A stretch of DNA of 64,000 nucleotides from Owenia fusiformis (lineage: Eukaryota; Annelida; Polychaeta; Sabellida; Oweniidae), in contig CAIIXF020000012.1 in NCBI GenBank assembly GCA_903813345.2, positions 7,401,615 through 7,465,614 on the forward strand, written 5' to 3'. A model generated the notes under the pieces. The model was not told the origin of the DNA and did not search any database. It saw nothing but the letters and a program-made list of their open reading frames with translations. Positions 11,600-22,530 of the stretch are shown piece after piece. Position 1 is the stretch's first letter, and every line of letters starts with the position of its first letter. The translations under genes were made by a program, and so were the position numbers.

Positions 11600-13084
11600 G
11601 TCTCCGACTTTTTGTGGACGGTGCTCGATTGTTTGTGTTCGGAGTTCGGTGGTTGGTATTTTAAAAGCTGGTCTGAACGGTCATTATTCATGATTCCCAC
11701 AATTTGACATCTTTGATCAGTAACTACATGTATACAAAACAAATACTAATTAATTGTCTGGAGCACGGCGATCTCTTTCCGGCACAAACAGGATATTTTG
11801 ATTTCTTAAAATTGTTTGATAAACAAATATAATCTTTTTTCTTCATCGGCTGCAAATATGCATTTAGGAGGGTGGAGGGCTATTACCAAGAGGAGTAACT
11901 TTTGACAGTTTTGGCAAAGCAATCATGCGAAAAGTAGTCAGAATGGTCAAAAAATGCATGATTTGAAAGGAATATAGGCCGGGGGGGGGGGGCAACCGCT
12001 CCCAAAGTTTTTGCAAGTTTCTTCAAATTGACCAAAAAATCTACAAGTTCTCAGAAGGAGATCAAACTTTTTTAACTTGCTTCAAATTGATCAGGGAAAA
12101 TTTAAATTATCAGTTCCAACTGGACATTGTACATGTACATGTACGATGCATTCCACTCTCTGACCAGATAATGATTCAATTTCTCAATTTTCAAATTAAA
12201 AATAGGAAAAGCTTGCATCATATTGATCCTCAGACGCTCTTCCCGCCAGCAAAAAGTCGTGAGTTATTTTAATACACTGGAGGGGCGTAGGCAGCTTTCA
12301 GTCAGTCAGGTTACCCAGGGGGGGGGGGCGATCTTGGCATAAGCAAGGCAAAAACAAATTTTTCGAAGATTAGTTTTGAGTTTTACAAAAATTGATGCAA
12401 CTGACTTCAAAATTGAGCTAGACGCTTTCAATAAAGAGCATTTTAAAGCTATTTTCTTCTTCTATCCAATGGTTCTATTTTCATTGGTTATCGGGGTCGC
12501 ACCCGTCCCCATGGTTACGCCTTTGCATAGTACTGAACACAATAAAGTGCAGGAATGGATATTAGAATACAGTTGCATTTTAAATAATAAGAATAAGAAA
12601 ATTGAGGATGATTAGTTACGATGGTCTCGGCCTACATTAAAGGCGTAATAATATATCAATTTGAAATTAAAAACAGTATAATGCCTCCACCTGTTTAATT
12701 TTCTGGGGATACAATGCAATGGGGAAATGAAGTTAATTTCGTCATAGCTTGATTGAACTTTATCAGAAATCTCGAAACTTGATTACACTTGCTTTCAAAA
12801 TATTTGCTCTTTCCAAATATCATGGAGTTGATTGCAATTATGTTCGATGAAAAATCAAACTGCTATCAAAAGGCTTATTATTATATGGGTTAAACGTTTT
12901 TTAGGATTATCAATACCATGCAAGTTTCCTTGGTTCCCATGATACTACAAGATGACACTACAAGTATAACCATAATAATCATTAATCAAAGTACTATTGA
13001 TCTGCCTGTGTGATAACATTTTGTTGCAGATGCCGAACGCCGAACACCAACCGCCAAACATCGTTCACAAAAAAAGTTGGAGAC
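11600..13084. mobile_element. 1.5-kb element with ~50-bp decayed inverted ends
   Basis: The left end GTCTCCGACTTTTTGTGGAC and the following 30 bp are matched in reverse complement at the right (gttcacaaaaaaagttggag ac at 13063-13084, preceded by cgccgaacaccaaccgcc). Agreement is imperfect over about 50 bp. The interior holds G-runs and one 79-codon open frame (12376-12615) of no recognised family. It looks like an old non-autonomous DNA transposon; no target duplication could be fixed. Confidence 0.5.
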
Positions 13085-13359
13085 AAATGTCTCTACTTGT
13101 GGTGGTGACATAGATATAAGACCCCAAACCCATCCCAAACAGTTCCTAGATCTATAATTGAGATAAAACCTTAGTTGAATATTCAAATTGAACCAGTAAA
13201 ACAGATGTAAATTAAGTTCCCTTCTTGAAGTTTCACAAGATCATGAAGCCTGAACAGTTGATTTCACTCTTTATCAAAAGTCATGGATGATTGCTGTTGG
13301 ATAGGAATGAAATGAATAAAAAACTAGCCTATTGAATGTCTGTGCGAATGGTATTAAAT

Positions 13360-13665
13360 ACTTTAGATTTCTCAAAGTTGCAGAAAAAAGAAAAATTGGG
13401 CCCAAAAAATTTTGGGCCAAAAAAGGCCTTCAGGCACCAAAAAGTGGGCCTTTTTGGTCATTACTAGGCCTTCTAAGGCCTTATTTTTTTAATTTCAGGC
13501 CAAATTTTGAAGAAAATGGGCCTAAAATTTTCAAAATTTGGGCCCACTTTTCGGTTTTAGGGGCCCAAAATTTTTTTCCGCGCAAGCACGGAAGTTTTTT
13601 TCTATGACCGACTATTTGAGCCCCCCCCCCCTTGTTGGTTCCTGGATCCGCCACTGGTAACTCAC
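13360..13665. repeat. 'Gggccc/ggcct' low-complexity element remnant
   Basis: Alternating 'gggcccaaaa', 'aggcctt' and 'ttttgggcc' words end in a C-run and 'cctggatccgccactgg'. A related arrangement lies at 56390-56570, ending 'ctggatccgccaatg'. The shared end resembles a MITE terminus; the left end is not clear in either place. Confidence 0.4.
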
Positions 13666-13899
13666 TTTAACCCATAATCACATATCAATACAGGCTCATT
13701 TCCTCTGGCCACCATACCATTGCAATGTAATGACGGGAAATGGTCGCTGGATTAAGTAATCAAACGTCTCAATTAGTTGAGCGTTTGTTTTTGTTGAATG
13801 TTACTAGAAAACAAGGCGTAATTCTGATTTTGATATTATTGCAATGCACATAAAGCATAGTTCTATGCATGTGAGGAATCTACATGCATAGTTCATTTG

Positions 13900-14640
13900 A
13901 TAGAGGGAGGGGGTGGCGTAAACAATTTCTGACTGCCAAGTAATAGAAACGGATCAGGCCCAAGGGGGGGGGGGTAAAACCACACCCCCTTGAAGAAAAG
14001 TTTCTGACGGGGCTGAGCCCCCCCCTCGGCAAAAGCAGATTATGAATAATGTAGCCAGTCCATGTTAGTTTCTCGGAGATATCTTTGAAGAATTCCCAAC
14101 TTATCAAGACAGATAACAATATTAAATGTAGATGGCAAAATAAACGCGTAAAATAAACCCATCATGCATGTGACTTGTCAAATAAGAAATAAAAACAAAG
14201 AAACAAACATAAAAACCTATGCTCATTAATTAAGGGGAAAATCAGATTTAGCAAGCAAACTCCGAGACTTAACAAGAATTTTTGAATATTTTTTTGCTTG
14301 TATCATTCCGATCCTTGTCATGTTTATTTTTAAAAATTTGAAAGGAATAAATTGATCGGTTAGTTGTCACTTGTACATTTTGCTTGCAATTTGTCACCCC
14401 TATTAAAAGATCTGGTTCTGCCTTTATCAGTCTAATTTCATAGTTGTCAAATAAAAAATCCCCTTGGCAAGAAGGCCGCAGCTTATACTTTAAAGAAAGT
14501 ATGATATTGTCCATGATAGTGTCTGGGAGTTGTCTCTGAAGAATTCTCAACATATCAAGATACGGCTGATAATATAAAATGTAGATGGCAAAATAAAACG
14601 GCATGCCCCTCTAAACATATGCTCATTAATTAATATGGTT
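13900..14640. repeat. Diverged direct duplication around G/C-runs
   Basis: About 110 bp near 14060-14155 ('gaagaattcccaacttatca' through 'gtagatggcaaaataaac') is repeated at 14530-14610 ('gaagaattctcaacatatca' through 'gtagatggcaaaataaaac'). The open frame on the minus strand at 14269-14604 covers the second copy and is not recognised as a protein. Confidence 0.4.
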
Positions 14641-15833
14641 ACAAGCAAAAAAGGATATAAAAAGGATATATAAAAGGATTTAAATGGTTGCAACGCATTA
14701 TCTATTTTAACAGAAATCAAGATAGTAACTCATGCAACAAAACCGAAAATGGTTTAGAAAATAAATGAATGAGATCAACGTTATACAATGATGGAAACAA
14801 ATCAGATAGTAAAAAGTCTTATTCTAATTTAATTCCTAAATCAAGTCTCAACCCTCCAGACACTGGTGACATTTGAACGCATTTTATCTAATTTAAATTA
14901 GAATTCAAATTAGACTTTATCTAATTTAAACAATCAAATCAAATCAAAAGTAAAACATGCAAACAGGTATAACTGCTTATTTGATCTAATATCCGAGGAA
15001 ATGTGCGTCCGGGGTGTGTGACGCTTATTTCCAGTCCTATATCGCCGCTGAACACCCTGAAAAGAAATCTGCTTATGATAAGTTATTCTTTTTATACCAT
15101 GGTCAGAGCAATATTTCAGTATTCAATAGCAAGTGATAAATCATATATTTAGGATATGGATGATATTGGGATTAGAGGGATGATATGGATATCAACCCGG
15201 GTATTATTAAAAAATTTCATTTTTCAAAAACAAAAATTTTAATTTTTTCAAACATTTTCTCTCATTCAAAGGATTTTAGATATATTTTGCTCTTGATCAT
15301 GGTATAAGGTCGTTATTCACCTGTCGGGATGATATTGAGAATATCCCTCGGATGATATCAATATTTCCCTCTGTCACTGCGTTCCCTCGGGATATATTCA
15401 TATCATGCGATATTCCCTATATGAAATCCCTCCTGGTGATTAACTTCTTTGTATATACTTTCAACTAATTTAACAATGAAACAGAAACACAATGCATGCC
15501 AAACATTATCTATTGTTATATTATGGTTATTTCATAGTTTGCACTTGTATTCAGCAACTGTGTTTCTCAAACCAAATATGGGATTAACCTTTTTAAGGTT
15601 ATCACGTCAGATTTAACACGTCGCTTGAGGCAAGATGCATAAACTATATAATTCCACGGCTATAACTTGAAGAACGCCATGGTTGTGTCTGTACCCCTTT
15701 AGGATGGGCCGTATATTGTTCTTGTGTGTATCCTACCCACGGGAACCTACAAAACAGAAAAATATATAATTACATTATCAAAAGGGGAAGTCCCGTCTAT
15801 ATAAATCCCTAGATTGAAGTCGTTGAAACATCC
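14641..15833. other. AT-rich spacer with small inverted motifs
   Basis: Around 15145-15440 the words 'gggatgatatgg', 'gatatcaac' and 'gggatatattcatatc' recur in both orientations, giving a loose inverted structure. No gene was seen. Confidence 0.35.
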
Positions 15834-16609
15834 CACGCCCGGTGATCGTACAAAATGGATGGAGGGGGGGGGATGAGGCGATTTCTGCAAGAAAACTCAA
15901 CAAACTTGGAAGATTTATTTTTTCAAGAGAAAATTTACAACTGAATTGCCAAATGAATAGGCGCAGTGCATGGCAAAATATGTTAGGTCATCTAGTATTT
16001 TTTTTGGAATTGATACCCTTCAAAGATATGAGATCTATTAAAAAAGGCGCATCATCACCAATGTGCAAAAGTCAATGTTTTTGCTATATATCGGGCAACA
16101 ATGGTCTACACAACCTGTGATAAATAGGATTAAGGGACATTATTATCACAATACTAATGACATTGCTCACTTTTAAAAGTTAGCGTCCATGCGTTATACA
16201 ATTATACAAAAAATAATCGAAATAAATTAATTTTGGATGGAGGGGGGGGGAGTGGATGGAGGGGGGGATTAATATGTCTTTACGATGGAACAAATTTACA
16301 AGAACTCATGTATTTGAAAAAAAACTAAAATCAGTACCCCTTTAAGAAACTGGATATTATATCTCTGGAGAATGAAAATTGCGAAAATTTGGAGTCACAA
16401 GAATAAATTCTAGTAGCATGTCTTATCATGTCTTACATACATGAGATCCCCCCCCCCCTCCATCCAATCCCCCCCCCCTCCATCTAATATTAATTTATTT
16501 TGATTATTTTTGTATAACGCATGGAAACTAATTTTAAAAAGTGAGCAATGTCATAAGTATTGTGATAATAACGTCCCTTATACCTTTTTATTACAGGTCG
16601 TGTAGACCA

Positions 16610-16979
16610 TACCCTGCGTGCAGAGTCTAGTTAAACTACACTCTGCCTAGTAGAGACCATATTACAGTTTAGTAGCCCCGCCCCATGACGGGTACCGGTG
16701 ACAGTATGGGTAAATCACTTTTGACCTACGCGCTGACCTTCCACCAATCAGCGAGCTTGAAGAAACATACGGCAAATGCGTTCTAATTAAAAATGCGCAT
16801 GTCATTGGTCAATTCTGGGCTCAACGATGACGTCAGAAGGAATGACCATATAAAGAACGTCGGTCAAATTTGGCCGACGAACACTGATTGGCGCGGTGAC
16901 TTCACAGGTTTATTTTAGTTTGAAAGAGTGAAGACGAAGCTCTCTTTTAAGAAGTGTAGTCAAACGAATGCAAAGGGTA
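16610..16979 (+). mobile_element. 370-bp element with 9-bp target duplication and promoter-like interior
   Basis: It starts TACCCTGCGTGCAGAG and ends GCAAAGGGTA. The 9-bp word tgtagacca flanks it on both sides (16601-16609, 16980-16988), and the uninterrupted target is preserved in the other arm of the palindrome. A 9-bp duplication with short TACCCT/AGGGTA ends suggests a Mutator-like non-autonomous element. A 76-bp relative is at 27589-27664. The interior is GC-richer than its surroundings and holds CCAAT motifs, a CRE and a TATA motif (separate entry). Confidence 0.75.
16744..16891 (+). promoter_or_regulatory. Core-promoter-like cluster inside the 370-bp element
   Basis: The order is CCAAT at 16744-16748, reversed CCAAT (ATTGG) at 16804-16808, the palindromic CRE TGACGTCA at 16828-16835, TATAAAG at 16849-16855 and another ATTGG at 16887-16891. 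CRE-to-TATA spacing is about 20 bp, so initiation would be expected near 16880, still inside the element. The motifs are seen directly; activity is inferred. Confidence 0.45.
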
Positions 16980-17248
16980 TGTAGACCATTGATGCCCGAT
17001 TTATAGCAAAAACATTGACTTTTGCACGTTGATGATGATGCGCCTTTTTTAATAGATCTCATATCTTAGAAGGGTATCAGTTCAAAAAAATACTAGATGA
17101 CCTAACATATTTTGCCATGCACTGCGCCTATTCATTTGGCAATTCAGTTGTAAATTTTCTCTTGAAAAAATAAATCTTCCAAAGTTGAGTTTTCCTGCAG
17201 AAATCGCCTAATCCCCCCTCCATCCATTTTGTACGATCACCGGGCGTG

Positions 17249-18120
17249 ATATTTGCAACAAAAGAATGATAAAAGTCAGTTAGTAGTAGTTGTACCATAT
17301 GCATGAATTGTATTTTTTGGGAAAGATGATAAAACGCAAAATATAATTTAAATACTTGGTGAAGTCAGGCATTCATGATCTAACAAGAAATTTAGGGAAG
17401 GCGTTGATTATAATTAAACGTAAAAGCAAAAGTTGACCATTGCATCTCGGTGGTTATCATGACAAATGAATGTTCATTCGAAGACTTCATTTTGCAAATT
17501 TGACCCAAAATCACACGAAAAATGGTCAGAATTATGAAAAACTGCATGATTTTGAAAGAGTTTTTGGCCAGGGGGGGGGGGGTGCCTAAAATAAGTGAAA
17601 CTTTGAGAACCCACGGGAGTACATGTAATTACTCACTGTAGAAGTTAAATGCACGCGAGGAAATGTTTGTTTTATTTGTGATACTCCCTAGATTTGCTTG
17701 TTGTGAATCAATAGAGTAAGAGCGATACGTTTTGGATGTAAATAATATTAAAAGTTATTGAATGATTTGAAGTGCAATACAGGATATATTCTGCTCGAGA
17801 AATTCCGTATTGGAACATGACGAAGTCGAGTGACAATACAGAATATCGAGACAAAATATAATGTAGTTATTAAATTCACACGTTTGGTGTATTTGATATT
17901 GCCGAAATTATGTACAAGGGGTCTGTTGCAATTTCGCAATTTCAAGCTGTAATCGGCCCTTGTGCCCGGGAGTAGAAATAAACTATATCTATGACAGCAT
18001 ATTTCATGTCACTAAATTTAAACCCCTTATTTATGGAAAATACTTTACATTGTTCTTACTATGGATGTGATATAAGATTAAATTCGAATTTGAAATCCGG
18101 AATTTTTAGTACTTTAAAAA
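17249..18120. other. AT-rich spacer with one MITE fragment
   Basis: Positions about 17490-17600 carry a decayed piece of the 3907-4115 MITE type ('aaaactgcatgattttgaaa', G-run). Nothing else is recognised. Confidence 0.4.
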
Positions 18121-18132
18121 GATGAATTAAAT

Positions 18133-18606
18133 ATGGATATTCTTTGTACAGTTTGTGCATTTACAGGATGTTGTGTACGTGGAAACAGAGAGGCTAGCTA
18201 CATGTACACGTATTTCAGAGAACTTGTACGTGAACATATAATAAATATGATCCCCTGGGTTTCCTGTCCCTCCCTCAATTTATTTTTTTACCATCGGGAA
18301 GCTATCGTTCCGAGCTTAACCATGGTGTTATTTATTAAGAATTCCGACGACAAATTGCAGAATTATAGACCGATTAATGCAGTTTCTCAAATGGCTTGTT
18401 TAGAGCCAGAAAAGTGGATTCAGACTGCAACATGGTTGCTATATTGCTCTGGGTTTCGTCAGAGCCGACCGCCCGTGTATGATGTAGTATTGAAGGCCGG
18501 AGTGCAACTAGAGCACGGGTATTTAAAATGTATTCCCGTCCCCCCAAAAAGGTTAATTCATCAAAACTACTCCGGGACTGTACACACGCGCACGAAACTA
18601 CTGTAA
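18133..18606 (+). pseudogene. Possible non-LTR reverse transcriptase fragment
   Basis: An open frame of 157 codons contains FIKNSDDKLQNYRPINAVSQ, which resembles the conserved 'KxGDxxxxxNYRPIS' segment at the start of the reverse transcriptase domain of LINE-type elements. No further RT motif (such as the FADD box) follows, and the rest of the frame is unlike known proteins. If real, it is a short, old LINE relic; chance similarity is possible. Confidence 0.25.
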
Positions 18607-18759
18607 AGAATAGGCGTAACATTCCTGTCGACTTATTAATAAACGTAATTTTTAAAGAAAAATTAAATCACCGAAAAGCGTATACAACTGCTTCAAATGT
18701 TTGTACATGTGTGCCACTGGACCAATGTGAAATGGAATGATCCGTAACCACTTTAATTG

Positions 18760-19620
18760 TATTATTTTTCAAAACAGATTAGACGAATCAAATATTCATT
18801 GAAACTGAGAAAAACGCAACACTAGAATCTTGTCTGAAAGTTGAGTTAATGTAGTCTCTACTACATATGTAAATGAAAAATAATGTAGGTTTAGTTTAAT
18901 TAATATGCGTATGCAATCGTTGAGCGAAGGCAACACTGGCGTTAAGCTATGTAAGCACGAACGGTTCGCGGGTTAAGTCCTGTCGCAAAGCAAGGTAAAC
19001 GCGAGGTAGTCACACACGCGAAGCGACCGCGCCGCTCAAGTAAAACAAGGGTATCGCACTCGCACGGCAAAGGAGTGTACGGCGGACGGCAAAGTGACAC
19101 TTTCGTTAATAGATGAACTGTACATGCCTATTTACTCAATTCCTTGCCGATATCACTCTGTTTCCACTTATTTAACAATCAAAATGTGCTATTTTCTGTA
19201 TAGAATTTAGATTTATTATGACATCGAGTTGTTTTCATGTTAAAACAATACATCATCAAATAGTAATAAAAAGTGTGAGTAAATAATGTCAAAAAGTCGT
19301 TAATATGTGAGCTGAAAAGGTAAACCACATAATGTAGTATTTTGTGCTGCAATCTATCCCTTATACCTGTCTAATTAATCCAACAAACAAATAAACTGGA
19401 AAAATAATAGGTAGACATTTTCATAAATCATACATAAGAAAATTGATTGACAATGATCAATAAAAATAACTCAAACAGAATTATAGTCAAATAAAATGAA
19501 TGTCAAATACAATATGTGTTCATGAATTTTTAATGTATATTTATTGTACTTTACTTTTTATGTTCTCCTCATAGAGAAAATATTTCAAAATGTAACATGA
19601 ATATCTATGCCTTCATTTTC
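18760..19620. other. Spacer with a CpG-rich patch (18905-19100)
   Basis: Within otherwise AT-rich DNA, about 18935-19095 is rich in CG dinucleotides (gcgaagcgaccgcgccgctc, gtacggcggacggc). A B-box-like gcgggttaagtcctg occurs at about 18968-18982, but I could not fold a tRNA. The rest holds nothing recognised. Confidence 0.35.
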
Positions 19621-19629
19621 TCAAATGTA

Positions 19630-22530
19630 ATGCCTATAGGCCATCAGCTTCACCCCAAAATTTAGGTTATCGGTATCAAATCAGGGGAATAATCGCCATA
19701 GTGATTTTTGGGAAGGTTAAGACCTCTAGAGTAAGAAACTATGTGATAGCATTGCAACAATTGTAGCTAAATGGGTGTTATCACCCATTTTTCAAAATGG
19801 CCGCCGGTGCACATGTTACAATATAAGAGTGAGTATATCTAAGCACACTGAGATGCAGAAACTGTGCTTTTAGGGTCTATGTTAAGGTTTTAGGGGTCAA
19901 GGATTTCATTTATGCCAAAATCTAAGTCATCAAACAATTAGTTCTTATAGAAATCCAAGATGGCCACCAAAATGGGTGCCAAAATGAACACCTGTATGTA
20001 ACCATTGATTTAAGCTCGAAGAACAGTTAAGAACAGTGATTTTGGAGATCATGTCATAGTTCTAGAGTCAAGGACTTCATTTATGTCTAAATCAGAGTCT
20101 TCAAATAATTACCTTTTCATAGAAATACAAGATGGCCACCAAAATGGGTGCCAAAACGAATATGTGACTATTGATTTAAGCTCAAAGAACAGTGATTTTG
20201 GAGATCGTGTCATGGTTTTAAGGTTCAAGGATTCCATTCATGTCTAAATCTAAGTCATCAAAGAATTACTTTTTAAAGAAATCCAAGATGGCCACCAAAA
20301 GGAATATGTAACTATTGATTTAAGCTAAAAGAACAGTCAAGAACAGTAATTTTGGAGACTCTGTCTATTTTGTAGGGGCCAAGGATTTCATTTATGTCTA
20401 AATCTTTAGTAATCAAATAATTTCTTTATATAGAAATCCAAGATGGCCACCAAAATGGGTGCTGAAATGAATATGTAACTATTGATTTAATAAGCTAAAA
20501 GAACAGTTAAGAACAGTAATTTTGGAGACTCTGTCTATTTTGTAGGGGCCAAGGATTTCATTTATGTCTAAATCTATTAGTAATCAAATAATTACTTTTT
20601 ATAGAAATCCAAGATGGCCACCAAAATGGGTGCTGAAATGAATATGTAACTATTGATTTAAGCTCAAAGAACAGTGATTTTGGAGATCATGTCTTGGTTT
20701 TAAGGGTCAAGAATTTCAATTTTGTCTATAATTAAGGCATTCCTTTATTTTGATATCCACGATGGCCACCAAAATGGCTGCAGTCACGATTTTGAGGACT
20801 GATTAAAATGTTTATTTTCATCAAACTCTTTCTGGTGTATGATACACTTGTCTTTGAGGAATTTCTTGTGCTTGATCTTCTCCATCCAATAATCTACTTC
20901 TTCCTATGGGCAGTCAACTTCTTTCTATAGTCAATGTTTATGATACTGAGCCACCACAAAACTAAGGAAAAGGAAGGCAACTTACAGTAACATTGCTAAT
21001 GCGATGATTATACCTAAGATTTTATTACGCAAATGTTTATGTAATTGTTTTTTCTTATTTGACCTTTTATAATATTAACACTTTGGCATCCATCTTTAAT
21101 TCTGATATAAATCACAGATTGTTTCATGGAATAGCTCTATATAACTGAAATTCTTGACCTCCTTAAAGTAAACATTGCTTACAAAATTATTGTTCTTGGT
21201 GATCTATGTGGTTAACTGGATAGTTATACGAATTCATTTTGGCAGCCATTTTGGAAGCCATCTTGCATATCCATATAAATAAAATGTTTGTTAATTTTAT
21301 TGAAGACAAGATTAAAATCATTGACCACACAAACTTAAAATATCAAAAATTAATGTTCTAACTCCTTTATATAATAAATCTTATTTTCACTTCGGCAGCA
21401 ATGTTGGAAGTCATCTTGGATCCAAATGAAGGAATTATTTATAGTTTTAGACGTAACTGAAATTCTTGACGCCAAAATTCTTGACATGGTCTCAAATTAC
21501 TGTTATAAACTTCTTTAAGCTTAAATCAACATTCGCTTGTTATTGCAAGCACCCATTTTGGTGACCATCTTGGATTTCTATGAAAAGCAATTATTTTGTT
21601 GACTCGGATTTAGACATAAATGAAACCCTTGACCCCTAAGACCTAGACATTGTCTCCACAATCACTGTTCTCAACTGATCTTTGAGCTTAAATCAATCAG
21701 TTAAATATTCATTTTGGCACCCATTTTGGTGGCCATCTTTGTTTTCTATATAAAGTAATTGTTTGATGACTTAGATTTAGACATAAATAAAATCAGCAGA
21801 CATGTGCTCCAAAATCACTGTTCTTAACTGTTCTTTGAGCTTAAATCAATAGTTGAATATCCATTTTGGCACCCATTTTGGTGGCCATCTTGGAATTTTT
21901 ATTTAAAGTAATTGTTTGATGACTTAGATTTAGACATAAGTCAAATCCTTGACCCTTAAAACCTAGATATGGTCTCCAAAATCACTGTTCTTAACTGTTC
22001 TTGGAGCTTAAATCAATAGTTACATATTCGATTTGGCATCCACTTTGGTGGCCATCTTGGATTTCTATGAAAAGTAATTATTCGATGACTCAGATTTAGA
22101 CATAAATCAAATCCTTGTCCCCTAAATCGTAGACATGGGCTCCAAAATCACTGTTTTTAAGTGTTTATTGAGCATTAACAGTAGTTACATATTTGTTTTT
22201 GCACCCATTTTGGTGGCCATCTTGGATTTCTATAAGAAACAATTGTTTGATGACTTAGATTTAGATATAAATGAAATCCTTAACCCCTAAAACCTAGATA
22301 TAGGTCCTAAAATCACAGTTTTTGCATCTCAGTGTGCTTAGATATACCCACTCTTATATTGTGACATGTGCACTGGCGGCCATTTTGAAAAATGGGTGAC
22401 AACACCCATTTAGCTACAACTGTTACAATGCTATCACATATTTTCTTATTCTAGAGGTCTTAACCTTCCCAAAAATCACTATGGCGATTATTCCCCTAAT
22501 TTGATACCGACCAACCCCCCAGGCTGATGG
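19630..22530. mobile_element. Fold-back element with repeat-built arms, copy 1
   Basis: The left end (cctataggccatcagcttca) and right end (ggctgatggcctactagg) are inverted. The left arm (to about 20780) has six ~160-bp units around 'ccaagatggccaccaaaatg'; the right arm (from about 21240) has seven units of the complement. Outer parts of the arms agree closely, for example 'aaaatggccgcc' against 'ggcggccattttg'. The centre is AT-rich with no transposase seen. The build recalls Foldback/Galileo-type elements with tandem repeats inside long inverted ends. Confidence 0.75.

Larger units (their letters stand above)
15834..17248. mobile_element. Long palindromic (fold-back) element
   Basis: The left arm begins CACGCCCGGTGATCGTAC and the right arm ends with its exact complement. 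The arms (about 15834-16275 and 16445-17248) match over more than 400 bp, including 'ggatggaggggggg' blocks that read as C-runs in the other arm. The right arm is longer only because it carries a 370-bp insertion (16610-16979). About 160 bp of unpaired sequence lies at the centre. No transposase is seen. Confidence 0.8.

Noticed and set aside
14269-14604. 111-codon minus-strand frame
   Set aside because: Lies over a diverged duplicated repeat and G/C-run remnants; no family or splice support.
18950-19010. tRNA gene suggested by gcgggttaagtcctg
   Set aside because: No acceptor or anticodon stem could be paired around the B-box-like word.
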